Source of the DNA: DASQDT01 sp036380435
Lineage (GTDB): Bacteria > Acidobacteriota > Blastocatellia > Pyrinomonadales > Pyrinomonadaceae
Reading direction: 5' to 3'
NCBI GenBank assembly: GCA_036380435.1
Contig: DASVES010000490.1
Location: 1 to 14,900, forward strand
Length of the DNA stretch: 14,900 nucleotides
Positions 1 to 7,542 of this stretch are shown in pieces; positions within the stretch are counted from its first letter, which is position 1; the number at the start of each line of letters is the position of its first letter. A model generated the notes under the pieces. It did not search any database. It had not been told where the DNA came from and saw only the letters and a program-made list of their open reading frames with translations. The translations under genes were made by a program, and so were the position numbers.

Positions 1-104
1 GGTGCGAGCCCATCAAGGGAATCGCACCGGGCGTCAGCCGGCCCGACGCTCGTCGCTGAGTCTTGATTTGGGTGGCGGTTAATCTCGCCCGGCCGGCGTC
101 CGCC

Positions 105-1679
105 TCACTCGCCCGCCAGACGCGCGCGCTCGCGCGCGACGAGCACGCGGCGCAGGATTTTTCCCGATGGCGACTTCGGTATCTGGTCGATGAACTCGAC
201 GAGGCGCACCTTCTTGTGCGGCGCGACGCGCGCGGCGACGAAGCTCATCAACTCTTCCGCCGCCGCGTCACTTCCCCCCTTGAGCACGACGAAGGCTTTA
301 GGGATTTCGCCCGCCTCTTCGTCCGGCGAGGGGATGACGGCCGTATCGGCGACGGCCGGGTGCGTGAGCAGCAGCGCTTCGAGTTCGGCGGGCGCGACCT
401 GAAAGCCTTTGTACTTGATGAGTTCCTTTGCGCGGTCAACGATGAAGAAGAAGCCTTCCCGGTCGGCGTAGCCGATGTCGCCCGTGTGGAGCCACCCCTC
501 CGCGTCAATCGTCTGCGCGGTGGCCTCGGGCCGTCCGAGATAGCCCTTCATCACCTGCGGGCCGCGGACGCAGATTTCGCCCTCGCCGCCGGGGCCGAGT
601 TCCTCGCCCGCTTCCAAACCGACGACCTTACACTCCGTGTTCGACACGCACATGCCGACCGAGCCGTGCTTGCTCATTTCATGCGTCGTCAGGTGCGTGA
701 CGGGGCTGGTCTCCGTCATCCCGTATCCCTGAATGATGTTGCAACCGAGACGCCCGCAGCACTCCCGCGAGAGCTGTTCGCCCAGAGGGGCCGCGCCGGA
801 GAAGACGGTCTTGAGGGATGAGAGGTCGTAGCGGTCAACGATGGGGTGCTTCGCGAGGGCGAGGACGATGGGCGGGACGAGGTGCGCTATCGTCACCCGG
901 TAGTCCTGCATGACCCCGAGCACTTGTTCGAGATCGAAGCGCGGCAGCGTGACGATGGTCGAGCCGGAGTAGAGGCCGAAGTTCGTAATCGCCACCAGCC
1001 CGTAGATGTGGAACATCGGCAGCACGCAGATGAGCGTGTCGTCGCCCCAGTCGTACCCCGCCCCTTTGAACTGGCACAGGTTGGAGATGATGTTGCGATG
1101 GGTCAGCATCACTCCCTTCGCCACCCCGGTCGTCCCGCTTGAATACGGGAGCGCGACAAAATCCTCGCGCGAATTGATCCGCACGGGCGGCAATTCGCCG
1201 GCCGGCTCCTCTAATAAGGACGCGAACGGCGTCGCGCCCTCCGCCTCGCCGAACACGAAAACTTCTTCGACGCCCGTCCCTGCGGCCGCCTCCCTCGCCC
1301 TGCCAAGGAGCGGCGGGACGGACAGGAGAAACTTCGCGCCCGCGTCGCGCAACTGGCACGAAACTTCTTCGGCGGTGTAGAGCGGGTTGATCGTGGTGAC
1401 GACCCCGCCGAGCGTCGCGGCGGCGTGGAAGGCGACCGGGTACTCGGGCGCGTTGGGGCTATAGATGGCGAGCACGTCGCGTTGCCCGAAGCCCCGGCGC
1501 GCGAGACCGGCGGCAGTGCGGCGGATGGCCTCGACGAGCTGCGCGTAGGTCAGCGTGCGCCCGTCGCGGCCGTCGATGAGCGCCGGCTTGTCGGCGCGCA
1601 GGTGCGCGTCGCGGAAGACGAATTCGGTGAGCGGGACTTCGGGAATCTCTACGTCGGGGAAGGGGCTGCGGTGAATCAT
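105..1679 (-). CDS. ANL-superfamily acyl/aryl-CoA ligase (4-coumarate-CoA ligase-like)
   Basis: A 524-residue adenylate-forming enzyme that should activate a carboxylic acid with ATP and transfer the acyl group to CoA. Visible motifs in order: the P-loop-like YSSGTTGVAKGV at residues 179-190, GYGMTE at 318-323, HTGD at 398-401 followed by the hinge segment DRAKELIKYKGFQVAPAELE at 415-434, and the C-terminal catalytic lysine in PKSPSGK (K507). This is the full ANL set and the length is normal for 4CL-like or fatty-acyl-CoA ligases. The substrate cannot be told from sequence; phenylpropanoid-type and medium/long-chain fatty acids are both possible. I start at the ATG at 1679 because AGGAG lies 9 nt upstream; the in-frame TTG at 1697 would place that ribosome site inside the gene. 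It is downstream of the anti-sigma gene on the same strand with 155 nt between them, so co-transcription is possible but not shown. Confidence 0.93.
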   Translation of the reverse strand: MIHRSPFPDVEIPEVPLTEFVFRDAHLRADKPALIDGRDGRTLTYAQLVEAIRRTAAGLARRGFGQRDVLAIYSPNAPEYPVAFHAAATLGGVVTTINPLYTAEEVSCQLRDAGAKFLLSVPPLLGRAREAAAGTGVEEVFVFGEAEGATPFASLLEEPAGELPPVRINSREDFVALPYSSGTTGVAKGVMLTHRNIISNLCQFKGAGYDWGDDTLICVLPMFHIYGLVAITNFGLYSGSTIVTLPRFDLEQVLGVMQDYRVTIAHLVPPIVLALAKHPIVDRYDLSSLKTVFSGAAPLGEQLSRECCGRLGCNIIQGYGMTETSPVTHLTTHEMSKHGSVGMCVSNTECKVVGLEAGEELGPGGEGEICVRGPQVMKGYLGRPEATAQTIDAEGWLHTGDIGYADREGFFFIVDRAKELIKYKGFQVAPAELEALLLTHPAVADTAVIPSPDEEAGEIPKAFVVLKGGSDAAAEELMSFVAARVAPHKKVRLVEFIDQIPKSPSGKILRRVLVARERARLAGE

Positions 1680-1834
1680 GGGGAGAGTCTCCTGCAACTG
1701 CTCACGTCGAGACGTTGGAATTACGAGCGAGGCGAGGCGGTGGATTTCGCGGCCGAGTTCGACGCTACGAGGCTTTGGCGTCTCCCGCGGCGTGTCTCGG
1801 CGACGGCTCGCATGCCGTTCTGTTAATGACGCCG

Positions 1835-3118
1835 TCAGTTGATTCGGTACGCGCGGCCGCGCGCGACGATGACCACTGTCCCCGGAAGCTGCCCGGCGGC
1901 GCGGCCGACCTCGGGGATGTCGGCGGCGAGCGAGCGGAAGCTATCGCTGCCGCGCCTGACGCTGACGGTTGACATCGACGACCTGTAATTCACGTCAACC
2001 CACGCGTTGCCCTGTCGGCGGAACTCGTGGCCGGCGACAAAGCGCGTCTCCGACGCCGCGCCGCGCCCTCCCCCCGTCGCCGGGCCGCCCTGTCGCTTGC
2101 GGGCCGACGCCAACCCTTCCGTTTCGCTCGGCACGTTCCCGTCCGACTTGGTCTTTCCATCGTAGACGCGACGCTCAGCGCGTTCGTTATTGTTGTTCAT
2201 CGCGCGACCGCGCTCCGGCTCGGGTGCGTCGCGCCGCGCGTCCTCGCCACGCTCGGCCTCACGCGCGTTGTCCGCGGCCGACCTCCGCTGCCGCGACACT
2301 TCCCTATCGTCCGCCTCCCGCGCGGGGGCGCGAGCGCCCGTGGAAGTCGGCGCGACGGGAACGGCTTCCGCCGGCTGACTGGAAGCCGGGGGCGGCGCCG
2401 CCGCCGCTGCTGCCACCTCCGGCTTCGGCACCGGCGACGCTGTCTTGAACTCGTCCGCATCGGCCAACTCATTCGATTTATCCTGCGCCATCTCCTTCAC
2501 CTTTACAGGTGCGTTGGTGGTCGTCTCGGTCTTCGCCGTGCCGACGCCAGGCGCGGCCGCCGGGCTGCCCTGAGTCTGAGGCGCGGGCGCGTCAATGTTC
2601 GCGGCCGGGGCCGCCTCCAACGTGCCGGCCGACGGCGACGGCTGTGTGATGGAACCGGGGCGCGCGGCCTCCTCGTCTGAGCGTTGCGCGACGTTCGGCG
2701 CTTCGCTGCCCTGACGACCGCGAAGGATGACGAGCGCGACGGCGCCGATGATCGCCACGGCGAGCACGGGCGCGGCGTAAGCCATCACACGCGGCGAGAA
2801 CAAAGCGGCGAGTCGCGCGCCCCACGAAGATTTGGACGCGGCTCGGCTCACGTCGGCGACGCCTGCGGGGCGAGCTTCGCGAGCGACCTCCGCGCCGGAC
2901 GCGAGCACGACGGTGGTAACGATGCGTCGGCAGTCAGAACAGTCGGCGAGGTGCGCCGTGTAGAGCGAGCGCGCGGCCTGCGGCAGGGCGTTCTCGGCGT
3001 AGGCGCTCAGCTCGTCGGGCGAGAGGTGTTCGGCGGCGGCGGCGCGGCGCACTTCGCCTGCGCCGCCGCGCGTGCCGCGCAGAAGCGAGTCGAGCTGTTT
3101 GTCGAATTCCTGTTTCAT
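1835..3118 (-). CDS. Membrane-anchored zinc-finger (zf-HC2) anti-sigma factor with long low-complexity linker
   Basis: About 427 residues. The N-terminus carries the zinc-binding anti-sigma signature H-x3-C-x2-C (H56, C60, C63), preceded by the usual HLSPDELSAY helix. A single membrane segment lies at about 112-132 (AYAAPVLAVAIIGAVALVIL). The cytoplasmic N-terminus would hold the sigma factor at the membrane. Beyond the membrane comes roughly 220 residues rich in Ala, Pro, Glu and Arg without recognisable fold, then a compact C-terminal segment of about 65 residues (from RFVAGHEFRRQ to the end) that looks folded and may be a periplasmic sensor. The gene follows the sigma-factor gene on the same strand after 72 nt, the classical sigma/anti-sigma order. 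I prefer the ATG at 3118, which has AGGG upstream, over the ATG at 3142, which has no ribosome site. Function is by family; the partner is inferred from adjacency. Confidence 0.82.
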   Translation of the reverse strand: MKQEFDKQLDSLLRGTRGGAGEVRRAAAAEHLSPDELSAYAENALPQAARSLYTAHLADCSDCRRIVTTVVLASGAEVAREARPAGVADVSRAASKSSWGARLAALFSPRVMAYAAPVLAVAIIGAVALVILRGRQGSEAPNVAQRSDEEAARPGSITQPSPSAGTLEAAPAANIDAPAPQTQGSPAAAPGVGTAKTETTTNAPVKVKEMAQDKSNELADADEFKTASPVPKPEVAAAAAAPPPASSQPAEAVPVAPTSTGARAPAREADDREVSRQRRSAADNAREAERGEDARRDAPEPERGRAMNNNNERAERRVYDGKTKSDGNVPSETEGLASARKRQGGPATGGGRGAASETRFVAGHEFRRQGNAWVDVNYRSSMSTVSVRRGSDSFRSLAADIPEVGRAAGQLPGTVVIVARGRAYRIN

Positions 3119-3190
3119 CGTGCGCCCTGCAAAAAAACGCATCGGGTGCGTTCAAACAAAGAACGTGAGCGAGTGACTAAACTTGCGCCC

Positions 3191-4210
3191 TCAGCCGTCG
3201 GGTTGACGCGCCTCGACGGCCCCCGCGCGGCCCTCCGGCGCGACCCCCGGCTCCGACGTGACGAGCGAGGCGAGATCAGTGTCGAGCAGCGCGGCTGCCT
3301 GCGCCAATGTCGCCGCCGTCTCTTCGCGCGTCCAGCCACACTCCGAGGTCAGAATCGTCTCGACGCGCTTTCTCATTTCGCCGTGGACGCGCGTCAGGCG
3401 GCGGCTCGCCGTCGCCTCGTGGACGCCGAGCACCGCCCCGGCCTCCTTCAGACGCAGCCCGTCGAAATAGTAGAGACGCACGAGCAGGCGGTCTTCATCG
3501 TCGAGTTGGGCGACGCTGCGGGCGAGCGCGTCGGCGACCGCGCGCGCCGCCTCCGTCTCCGACAGCGCGCGCTCGGGGTCGGGCGCTGTCGCCGGCCTCC
3601 AGCCGTCTCCCGTCGGCTCGGAGTCGGCGAGACGGTCGAAGTCCGAAGCCTCCTCGGTCTGCACGAGCTTGGCGACGCGGCGGTGCCTGTCCACGCCGAG
3701 CTGCCCGACGACGGCGCGCAGCCACCCGCCGAGCGACCCGCAGCCGGAATAGTAAGCGAGCTTCCCGGCGGGCCGCCCGTCGGAGGCGCGGACGCGCGTG
3801 CCGTAAAGCTCGGCCCAGACGGAATCGGCCAGCTCCTCGGCCTCGGCCTCGCCCGTGCTGGCCGAGCGCGCCGCCGAGAGCACCGTCGAGCGGAAGCCGC
3901 GCATCAGGTCTTCCCAGGCCGCCTCGTCGCCGTGCTCGCAGGCGAGCACGAGCAGAAGGTCGTCGGCGTGCAGGGCGTCGAGGAACTTGGCGACCTCGGG
4001 CGCGGGGGCGTCGGGCCGATGGCGCAGAAGATACTTTTCGAGCGACGAGCGCATGCGCGCGACGAGCGCGGAGTCTTCGACGGGGCGCGGCACGGACGCC
4101 CGCGCCCTCAGCCGCAAAGCACCCTCTCGCAAAAATTGTTCGACACTGTCCGGCACCGTCACGCCCACGCTCCGTATGATGCCTCTTCCGGCGGGCACGT
4201 ATGCTATCAC
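3191..4210 (-). CDS. Sigma-70 family (ECF-like) RNA polymerase sigma factor
   Basis: A 339-residue protein with a sigma region 2-like stretch at about 85-180 (from DDLLLVLACEHGDEAAWEDLMRGF to LGVDRHRR) and a region 4 helix-turn-helix at about 230-288, including LDDEDRLLVRLYYFDGLRLK and LGVHEATASRRLTRVHGEMRKR. It is much longer than a standard ECF factor (about 190 residues) because of an extra N-terminal helical region of about 80 residues and a 50-residue linker between regions 2 and 4. The partner is probably the zinc anti-sigma encoded just downstream. The start is uncertain: the GTG at 4210 gives the longest form but no ribosome site, while the GTG at 4162 has GGAG 7 nt upstream and would remove 16 residues. 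It is transcribed divergently from queE. Confidence 0.85.
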   Translation of the reverse strand: MIAYVPAGRGIIRSVGVTVPDSVEQFLREGALRLRARASVPRPVEDSALVARMRSSLEKYLLRHRPDAPAPEVAKFLDALHADDLLLVLACEHGDEAAWEDLMRGFRSTVLSAARSASTGEAEAEELADSVWAELYGTRVRASDGRPAGKLAYYSGCGSLGGWLRAVVGQLGVDRHRRVAKLVQTEEASDFDRLADSEPTGDGWRPATAPDPERALSETEAARAVADALARSVAQLDDEDRLLVRLYYFDGLRLKEAGAVLGVHEATASRRLTRVHGEMRKRVETILTSECGWTREETAATLAQAAALLDTDLASLVTSEPGVAPEGRAGAVEARQPDG

Positions 4211-4231
4211 AATTCGCCGCCGCCACTTCCT

Positions 4232-4260
4232 TTGACACCACCGGCGCGGCAGGGTAAAAG
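4232..4260 (+). promoter_or_regulatory. Predicted sigma-70 promoter for queE-queC
   Basis: A perfect -35 TTGACA at 4232-4237, a 17-nt spacer and a 4-of-6 -10 box TAAAAG at 4255-4260. Transcription would begin near 4267, inside the left arm of the heptamer hairpin, so the queE leader would be made almost entirely of that hairpin. Prediction from pattern only. Confidence 0.55.
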
Positions 4261-4347
4261 CAGTGAGCAGTAAGCAGTGAGCAGTGAGCAGTCAGAACAC
4301 ATAACCTGTCTTGACTGCTTACTGCTCACTGCTCACTGCTTACTGCT
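4259..4347. repeat. Heptamer-array inverted repeat A (queE leader hairpin)
   Basis: Left arm 4259-4293 is five tandem heptamers AGCAGTG, AGCAGTA, AGCAGTG, AGCAGTG, AGCAGTC. Right arm 4313-4347 is GACTGCT, TACTGCT, CACTGCT, CACTGCT, TACTGCT. The arms are complementary at 32 of 35 positions, and two of the three mismatches would be G-U pairs in RNA. The central loop is 19 nt (4294-4312). The right arm ends 9 nt before the queE start codon. The element is clearly AT-richer than the flanking genes. It is neither a CRISPR (no unique spacers) nor a normal terminator (no T-run). Confidence 0.9.
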
Positions 4348-4356
4348 TCCTGCCTT

Positions 4357-5001
4357 ATGTTGCGCGTCACCGAAATCTTCCACTCGATTCAGGGCGAGTC
4401 CACTCACGCCGGCCGGCCGTGCGCGTTCGTGCGCCTGACGGGCTGCCCGATGCGCTGCGTGTGGTGCGACAGCGAGTACACGTTCACGGGCGGGGAGCGG
4501 ATGACAATCGAGGACGTGTTGGAGCGGGTGCGCGCTTACGGGTGCCGGCTCGTGGAGGTGACGGGGGGCGAGCCGCTGGCGCAAGCGGGGGCGTTCGAGT
4601 TGATTGCGCGTTTGTGCGAAGAGGGTTATGAAGTCCTCATCGAGACGGGCGGGTACGTCTCGACCGAAGCGGTGGACGAGCGCGCGAAACTCATCCTCGA
4701 CGTGAAGTGCCCCGCCTCGGGCGAGGCCGAGCGAAACCACTGGCCGAACCTCGAACGACTGCGCGCCGACCGCGACGAGGTGAAGTTCGTCGTCGCCGAC
4801 CGCGGCGACTGGGACTACACGCTTGAAATCATCCGTCGCTACGACCTGACTACAACTGCGCGCTCCGTCCTCATCTCGCCCGTCTGGGGCGAGACCGACC
4901 TGCGCGAGCTGGCCGAGTGGATCAAAGAGAGCGGCCTCGACGTGCGGATGCAGTTGCAGCTCCACAAGTACGTCTGGGGCGCGGAGACGCGGGGCGTGTG
5001 A
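4357..5001 (+). CDS. queE: 7-carboxy-7-deazaguanine synthase QueE (radical SAM)
   Basis: A 214-residue radical S-adenosylmethionine enzyme. It converts 6-carboxy-tetrahydropterin to 7-carboxy-7-deazaguanine in preQ0/queuosine synthesis. The N-terminus VTEIFHSIQGES is characteristic of QueE. The [4Fe-4S] cluster motif is C-x3-C-x2-C at C30, C34 and C37, followed by the SAM-binding GGEP at 70-73. Length is normal for the family. It is followed 22 nt later by queC, which confirms the pathway assignment. The ATG at 4357 matches the family start, but there is no Shine-Dalgarno upstream: the preceding bases belong to a long heptamer hairpin that ends 9 nt before the start. Confidence 0.95.
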   Translation: MLRVTEIFHSIQGESTHAGRPCAFVRLTGCPMRCVWCDSEYTFTGGERMTIEDVLERVRAYGCRLVEVTGGEPLAQAGAFELIARLCEEGYEVLIETGGYVSTEAVDERAKLILDVKCPASGEAERNHWPNLERLRADRDEVKFVVADRGDWDYTLEIIRRYDLTTTARSVLISPVWGETDLRELAEWIKESGLDVRMQLQLHKYVWGAETRGV

Positions 5002-5005
5002 AGCA

Positions 5006-5188
5006 GGGATGAAGGATGAAGGATGAGGGATGAAATAAACACAGGGACGGAGAATGTGCCGCGCTCGCCGCCGTTGCCCGCCGGCCCGCCCCACGCTTTC
5101 GGCGGCTGGGACGAGAAGGCTTTCGACGGGCCGGCGGACGACGCCAAAGAGAGTTCTGTCTCATCACTTATCACTCATCACTCATCAC
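5006..5188. repeat. Heptamer arrays B flanking and entering the queC start
   Basis: Left array 5006-5033 is four heptamers GGGATGA, AGGATGA, AGGATGA, GGGATGA. Right array 5161-5188 is TCATCAC, TTATCAC, TCATCAC, TCATCAC. The arms are complementary at about 21 of 28 positions and are separated by 127 nt of high-GC sequence. The left array supplies both the putative queC ribosome site (AAGGA) and its ATG at 5023; the right array is translated within queC. The first three heptamers of the right array are identical to those at 12220-12240. Confidence 0.8.
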
Positions 5189-5847
5189 TCTCTGTTTGCC
5201 TCGTCTCCGGCGGCATGGACTCGTGCGTGACGGCGGCGATTGCGCGCGAGGAGTCCGAAGGGTTGGCGTTTCTACACGTCTCCTACTGGCAGCGAACACA
5301 GGAGCGTGAGCGGCGGGCGTTCGAGGAGTTGGCCGACCACTACGGCGTCGAGCGCCGGCTCGTCGTCTCGCTCGAACACCTCGCGCGCATCGGCGGCTCG
5401 TCGCTCACCGACCCCGCCATCCCCGTCGCCGAGGCCGACCTCCGGGCGCGCGCCATCCCGACCTCCTACGTCCCCTTCCGCAACGCGCACCTGCTCGCCG
5501 TGGCCGTCAGTTGGGCTGAAGTGATTGGCGCGCTCCGCGTCTACATCGGCGCCGTCGCCGAAGACTCATCGGGCTACCCCGACTGCCGCCCCGAATTCTA
5601 CGAGGCGTTCCAGCGCGTCGTGGACGTGGGCACGAAGCCGGAGACGAGTGTGGAAATCAGGACGCCCGTCATCCGCATGCGCAAGGCGGAGATCATCCGT
5701 CGGGGTGTGGAGCTGCGCGCGCCGCTGCACCTCACTTGGTCGTGCTATCAGGCGGAGACGCGCGCCTGCGGGCGCTGCGACTCGTGCGCGCTGCGGCTGC
5801 GCGCCTTCCGCGAGGCGGGCGTGACAGACCCCATCCCTTACGCCTGA
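5023..5847 (+). CDS. queC: 7-cyano-7-deazaguanine synthase QueC with an unusual N-terminal extension
   Basis: An ATP-dependent enzyme that makes preQ0 from 7-carboxy-7-deazaguanine and ammonia. The PP-loop SGGMDS is at residues 62-67 and the C-terminal zinc site C-x7-C-x2-C-x2-C is at C241, C249, C252 and C255. Family members normally begin only a few residues before the PP-loop, so the first ~57 residues are extra. The extension includes a Gly/Pro-rich linker and the peptide SSLITHHSSLS, which is the translation of the heptamer array at 5161-5188. I see no ATG, GTG or TTG nearer the domain than the GTG at 5056; the ATG at 5023 has AAGGA 6 nt upstream and is preferred. Operon with queE, 21-nt gap. 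The domain call is sure; the start is not. Confidence 0.93.
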   Translation: MRDEINTGTENVPRSPPLPAGPPHAFGGWDEKAFDGPADDAKESSVSSLITHHSSLSVCLVSGGMDSCVTAAIAREESEGLAFLHVSYWQRTQERERRAFEELADHYGVERRLVVSLEHLARIGGSSLTDPAIPVAEADLRARAIPTSYVPFRNAHLLAVAVSWAEVIGALRVYIGAVAEDSSGYPDCRPEFYEAFQRVVDVGTKPETSVEIRTPVIRMRKAEIIRRGVELRAPLHLTWSCYQAETRACGRCDSCALRLRAFREAGVTDPIPYA

Positions 5848-5856
5848 AGTCGGCCC

Positions 5857-5883
5857 CGGAGGCTTCCCTCCGCAGTCCGTTTT
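5857..5883 (+). terminator. Weak candidate terminator after queC
   Basis: A 6-bp stem CGGAGG/CCTCCG (5857-5862 and 5867-5872) with a 4-nt loop, starting 9 nt after the queC stop. The T-run (TTTT at 5880-5883) is 7 nt beyond the stem, so termination efficiency is doubtful. Confidence 0.3.
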
Positions 5884-5885
5884 GC

Positions 5886-5894
5886 TGCTATACT
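5886..5894 (+). promoter_or_regulatory. Extended -10 promoter candidate for the TPR gene
   Basis: TGC followed by TATACT (5889-5894) gives an extended -10 with 5 of 6 matches to TATAAT. No convincing -35 box lies 16-18 nt upstream, as is common for extended -10 promoters. The start site would be near 5901, giving a leader of about 105 nt; AGGAGA at 5990-5995 then sits 11 nt before the ATG at 6007. Confidence 0.4.
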
Positions 5895-6006
5895 TTAGGA
5901 ACCGAAAAGTTGACAACCGGCACTGGGTCGCTCGCATCCTACGGAGCGGCCCGTCAGAACCCCAACAGGCGCGTATCAACGCTTTCCGCAGGAGACCACT
6001 GAAGCC

Positions 6007-7293
6007 ATGCGTATCAAACTCTTCTTTCGCACCGCCGCCGTCGCCCTTCTGCTGGCCGCCACCGGCCTCGTCGCTTCCGCACAGACGCTCGTCGTCATGG
6101 GCAAAGTCACAATGAAGCAGGCCGACGGAACCGAGAAGCCGGTCGAGGGCGCACAGATTGACCTCATCCGGACGGACATCAAGCAGGAGTTCCACACCAA
6201 GACCAACAAGAAGGGCGAATACACACACGCCGGCATGCCCTACGGCACCTTCATGATCGCCGTCAGCGCCCCCGGCGCGCGACCGGCCTACGTGGCCAAC
6301 GTCCCCGTCGCGCGCCAGCCGAACAACAACTTCTCGCTCCAGCCCGGCGACGGCTCGAAGCTGACGCTCGAACAGATGAAGGCCGGCGTGACCACCGGCC
6401 CCGCCGCCGCCGCCGCACCGCCGACTGAGACCGCCGACGCGAAGAAGGCGCGTGAGGATTATGAGAAGGAGGTGGCGCGCGTCGCCGAGGCCAACAAGAA
6501 GATCGAGGACAGCAACGTCGTCGTCAAGCGCGAGTTCGAGGCCGGCAACACGGCCTTCACCGCCAAGAATTACGACGAGGCCGTGGCCGCCTACGACCGC
6601 GCCATCGCCGCGCAACCCGATCAGGCCGTCGTCCACCTCAACAAGTCAATCGCCCTGCGCATCCGCGCCGTGGAGAAGTACAACACGGCCGCCAAGGCGA
6701 AGGACAAGGCCGGCACCGAAGCGGCCAGGGCAGACTTCAAGAACGCCGCCGAGTCGGCCGACAAGGCCGTCAAGTTCTACCGCGAAAAGCAGGGGGCGGC
6801 TGGGGCCGCGCCCGCCGCGCCCGCCGGGGCGACCGAGTTAATGGGCTACCTCTCGGCGCGCATGGAGGGCTATCGCCTCGCGCTCCAGACCAACGCCGGC
6901 ATCGATGCCAGTCTGGCCGTGCCCGCCATGGAGGAGTACATCGTCGCCGAGACCGACCCGGTCAAGAAGGCGAAGGCCGAGGCTGGCCTGGGTAATGCCC
7001 TCTTCATGAGTGGACAGATCGACGCGTCAATTGCCGCCTACCGCAAGGTCCTGGCCTCGAACCCGACGAACCTCGACGCCCTGTTCGGCCTCGGCATCGC
7101 GCTCGCCTCCGACCCCGAAGGTAAATACGCCGCCGAGGCCCGCGACGCGCTCAAGGACTTCGCCTCGAAGGCGCCGGCGACTGACGGGCGCAAGGCCGAC
7201 GCCGAGTCGGCCGTCGCGGCGCTCGAAGAGTCGATGAAGCCGAAGTCGGCCCCGAAGGGCGACACCGGCGGCAAGCGACGCACCCGTCCGTAA
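6007..7293 (+). CDS. Secreted protein with carboxypeptidase-regulatory-like domain and TPRs
   Basis: A 428-residue exported protein of unknown specific role. A signal peptide covers residues 1-25 (cleavage after VASA). Residues about 27-113 form a carboxypeptidase-regulatory/prealbumin-like beta-sandwich (VMGKVTMKQADGTEKPVEGA, then NKKGEYTHAGMPYGTFMIAV). A charged, probably coiled-coil segment runs from about 143 to 178. TPR-like helices follow, at about 176-209 (AGNTAFTAKNYDEAVAAYDRAIAAQPD) and 322-366 (GNALFMSGQIDASIAAYRKVLASNPTN). The last 20 residues are strongly basic (KPKSAPKGDTGGKRRTRP). It has its own probable promoter and a strong terminator, so it is likely monocistronic. A periplasmic or surface scaffold role is an inference. 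Confidence 0.8.
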   Translation: MRIKLFFRTAAVALLLAATGLVASAQTLVVMGKVTMKQADGTEKPVEGAQIDLIRTDIKQEFHTKTNKKGEYTHAGMPYGTFMIAVSAPGARPAYVANVPVARQPNNNFSLQPGDGSKLTLEQMKAGVTTGPAAAAAPPTETADAKKAREDYEKEVARVAEANKKIEDSNVVVKREFEAGNTAFTAKNYDEAVAAYDRAIAAQPDQAVVHLNKSIALRIRAVEKYNTAAKAKDKAGTEAARADFKNAAESADKAVKFYREKQGAAGAAPAAPAGATELMGYLSARMEGYRLALQTNAGIDASLAVPAMEEYIVAETDPVKKAKAEAGLGNALFMSGQIDASIAAYRKVLASNPTNLDALFGLGIALASDPEGKYAAEARDALKDFASKAPATDGRKADAESAVAALEESMKPKSAPKGDTGGKRRTRP

Positions 7294-7319
7294 ACGAACC
7301 GTCAGAGACCGCGCGATGA

Positions 7320-7356
7320 GGGCGACTACTGCATGCAGTAGTCGCCCTTTTCCTTT
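7320..7356 (+). terminator. Strong intrinsic terminator after the TPR gene
   Basis: A perfect 28-nt palindrome (7320-7347) whose half is GGGCGACTACTGCA, followed directly by TTTTCCTTTT. The palindrome has no spacer, so the RNA loop must open a few of the central base pairs. The T-tract is only on the plus side, so it serves the upstream plus-strand gene. Confidence 0.9.
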
Positions 7357-7423
7357 TCGCCCGCACTGCTTTTACCACCCGCCCGCTATTTTTGAACAAT
7401 GACGAAATCCAGCGGCCAATGCT

Positions 7424-7450
7424 CGGAGGCCGACGGCCTTCGCGCGTTTT
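7424..7450 (+). terminator. Second, weaker stem-loop with short T-run
   Basis: An 8-bp stem with one G-T pair (7424-7431 with 7435-7442, loop GAC), then CGCG and TTTT. It could be a back-up terminator for read-through, or chance in high-GC DNA. Confidence 0.3.
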
Positions 7451-7513
7451 GAGTTCGCGTTTTCTCCGCCCTCAGCCCGGCGATTGCGTCGAAAAGCTCG
7501 GAAAATATTCACC

Positions 7514-7542
7514 TTGACAGTCGTCCCATTAGTCAGTAACAT
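7514..7542 (+). promoter_or_regulatory. Predicted sigma-70 promoter for the pilB operon
   Basis: A perfect -35 TTGACA at 7514-7519, a 17-nt spacer and -10 TAACAT at 7537-7542 (4 of 6). The start would fall near 7549, at the foot of a stem (GGCAACG 7549-7555 with CGTTGCC 7567-7573), so the mRNA would begin with a hairpin. The leader to the ATG at 7684 is about 135 nt and has no obvious Shine-Dalgarno at its end. Confidence 0.55.

Noticed and set aside
1..62. Possible 3' end of a plus-strand gene (frame 3 stops at 57-59, frame 1 at 61-63) and a stem GGTGCGA/TCGCACC at 1-28
   Set aside because: Too short at the window edge to decide; no recognisable C-terminus and no T-run after the stem.
63..821. 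Long plus-strand open frame (252 codons) opposite the CoA ligase, and similar long frames opposite sigma, pilB, pilC and queC
   Set aside because: All are shadows of well-supported genes in high-GC DNA; their translations are Arg/Ala/Pro-rich without domain motifs or ribosome sites.
5910..5915. TTGACA as -35 of a promoter for the TPR gene
   Set aside because: No -10-like sequence 16-18 nt downstream (CGCATC at 17 nt); the extended -10 at 5889-5894 is better.
7399..7452. 17-codon open frame upstream of pilB
   Set aside because: No ribosome site, not conserved-looking, and it crosses a stem-loop with a T-run.
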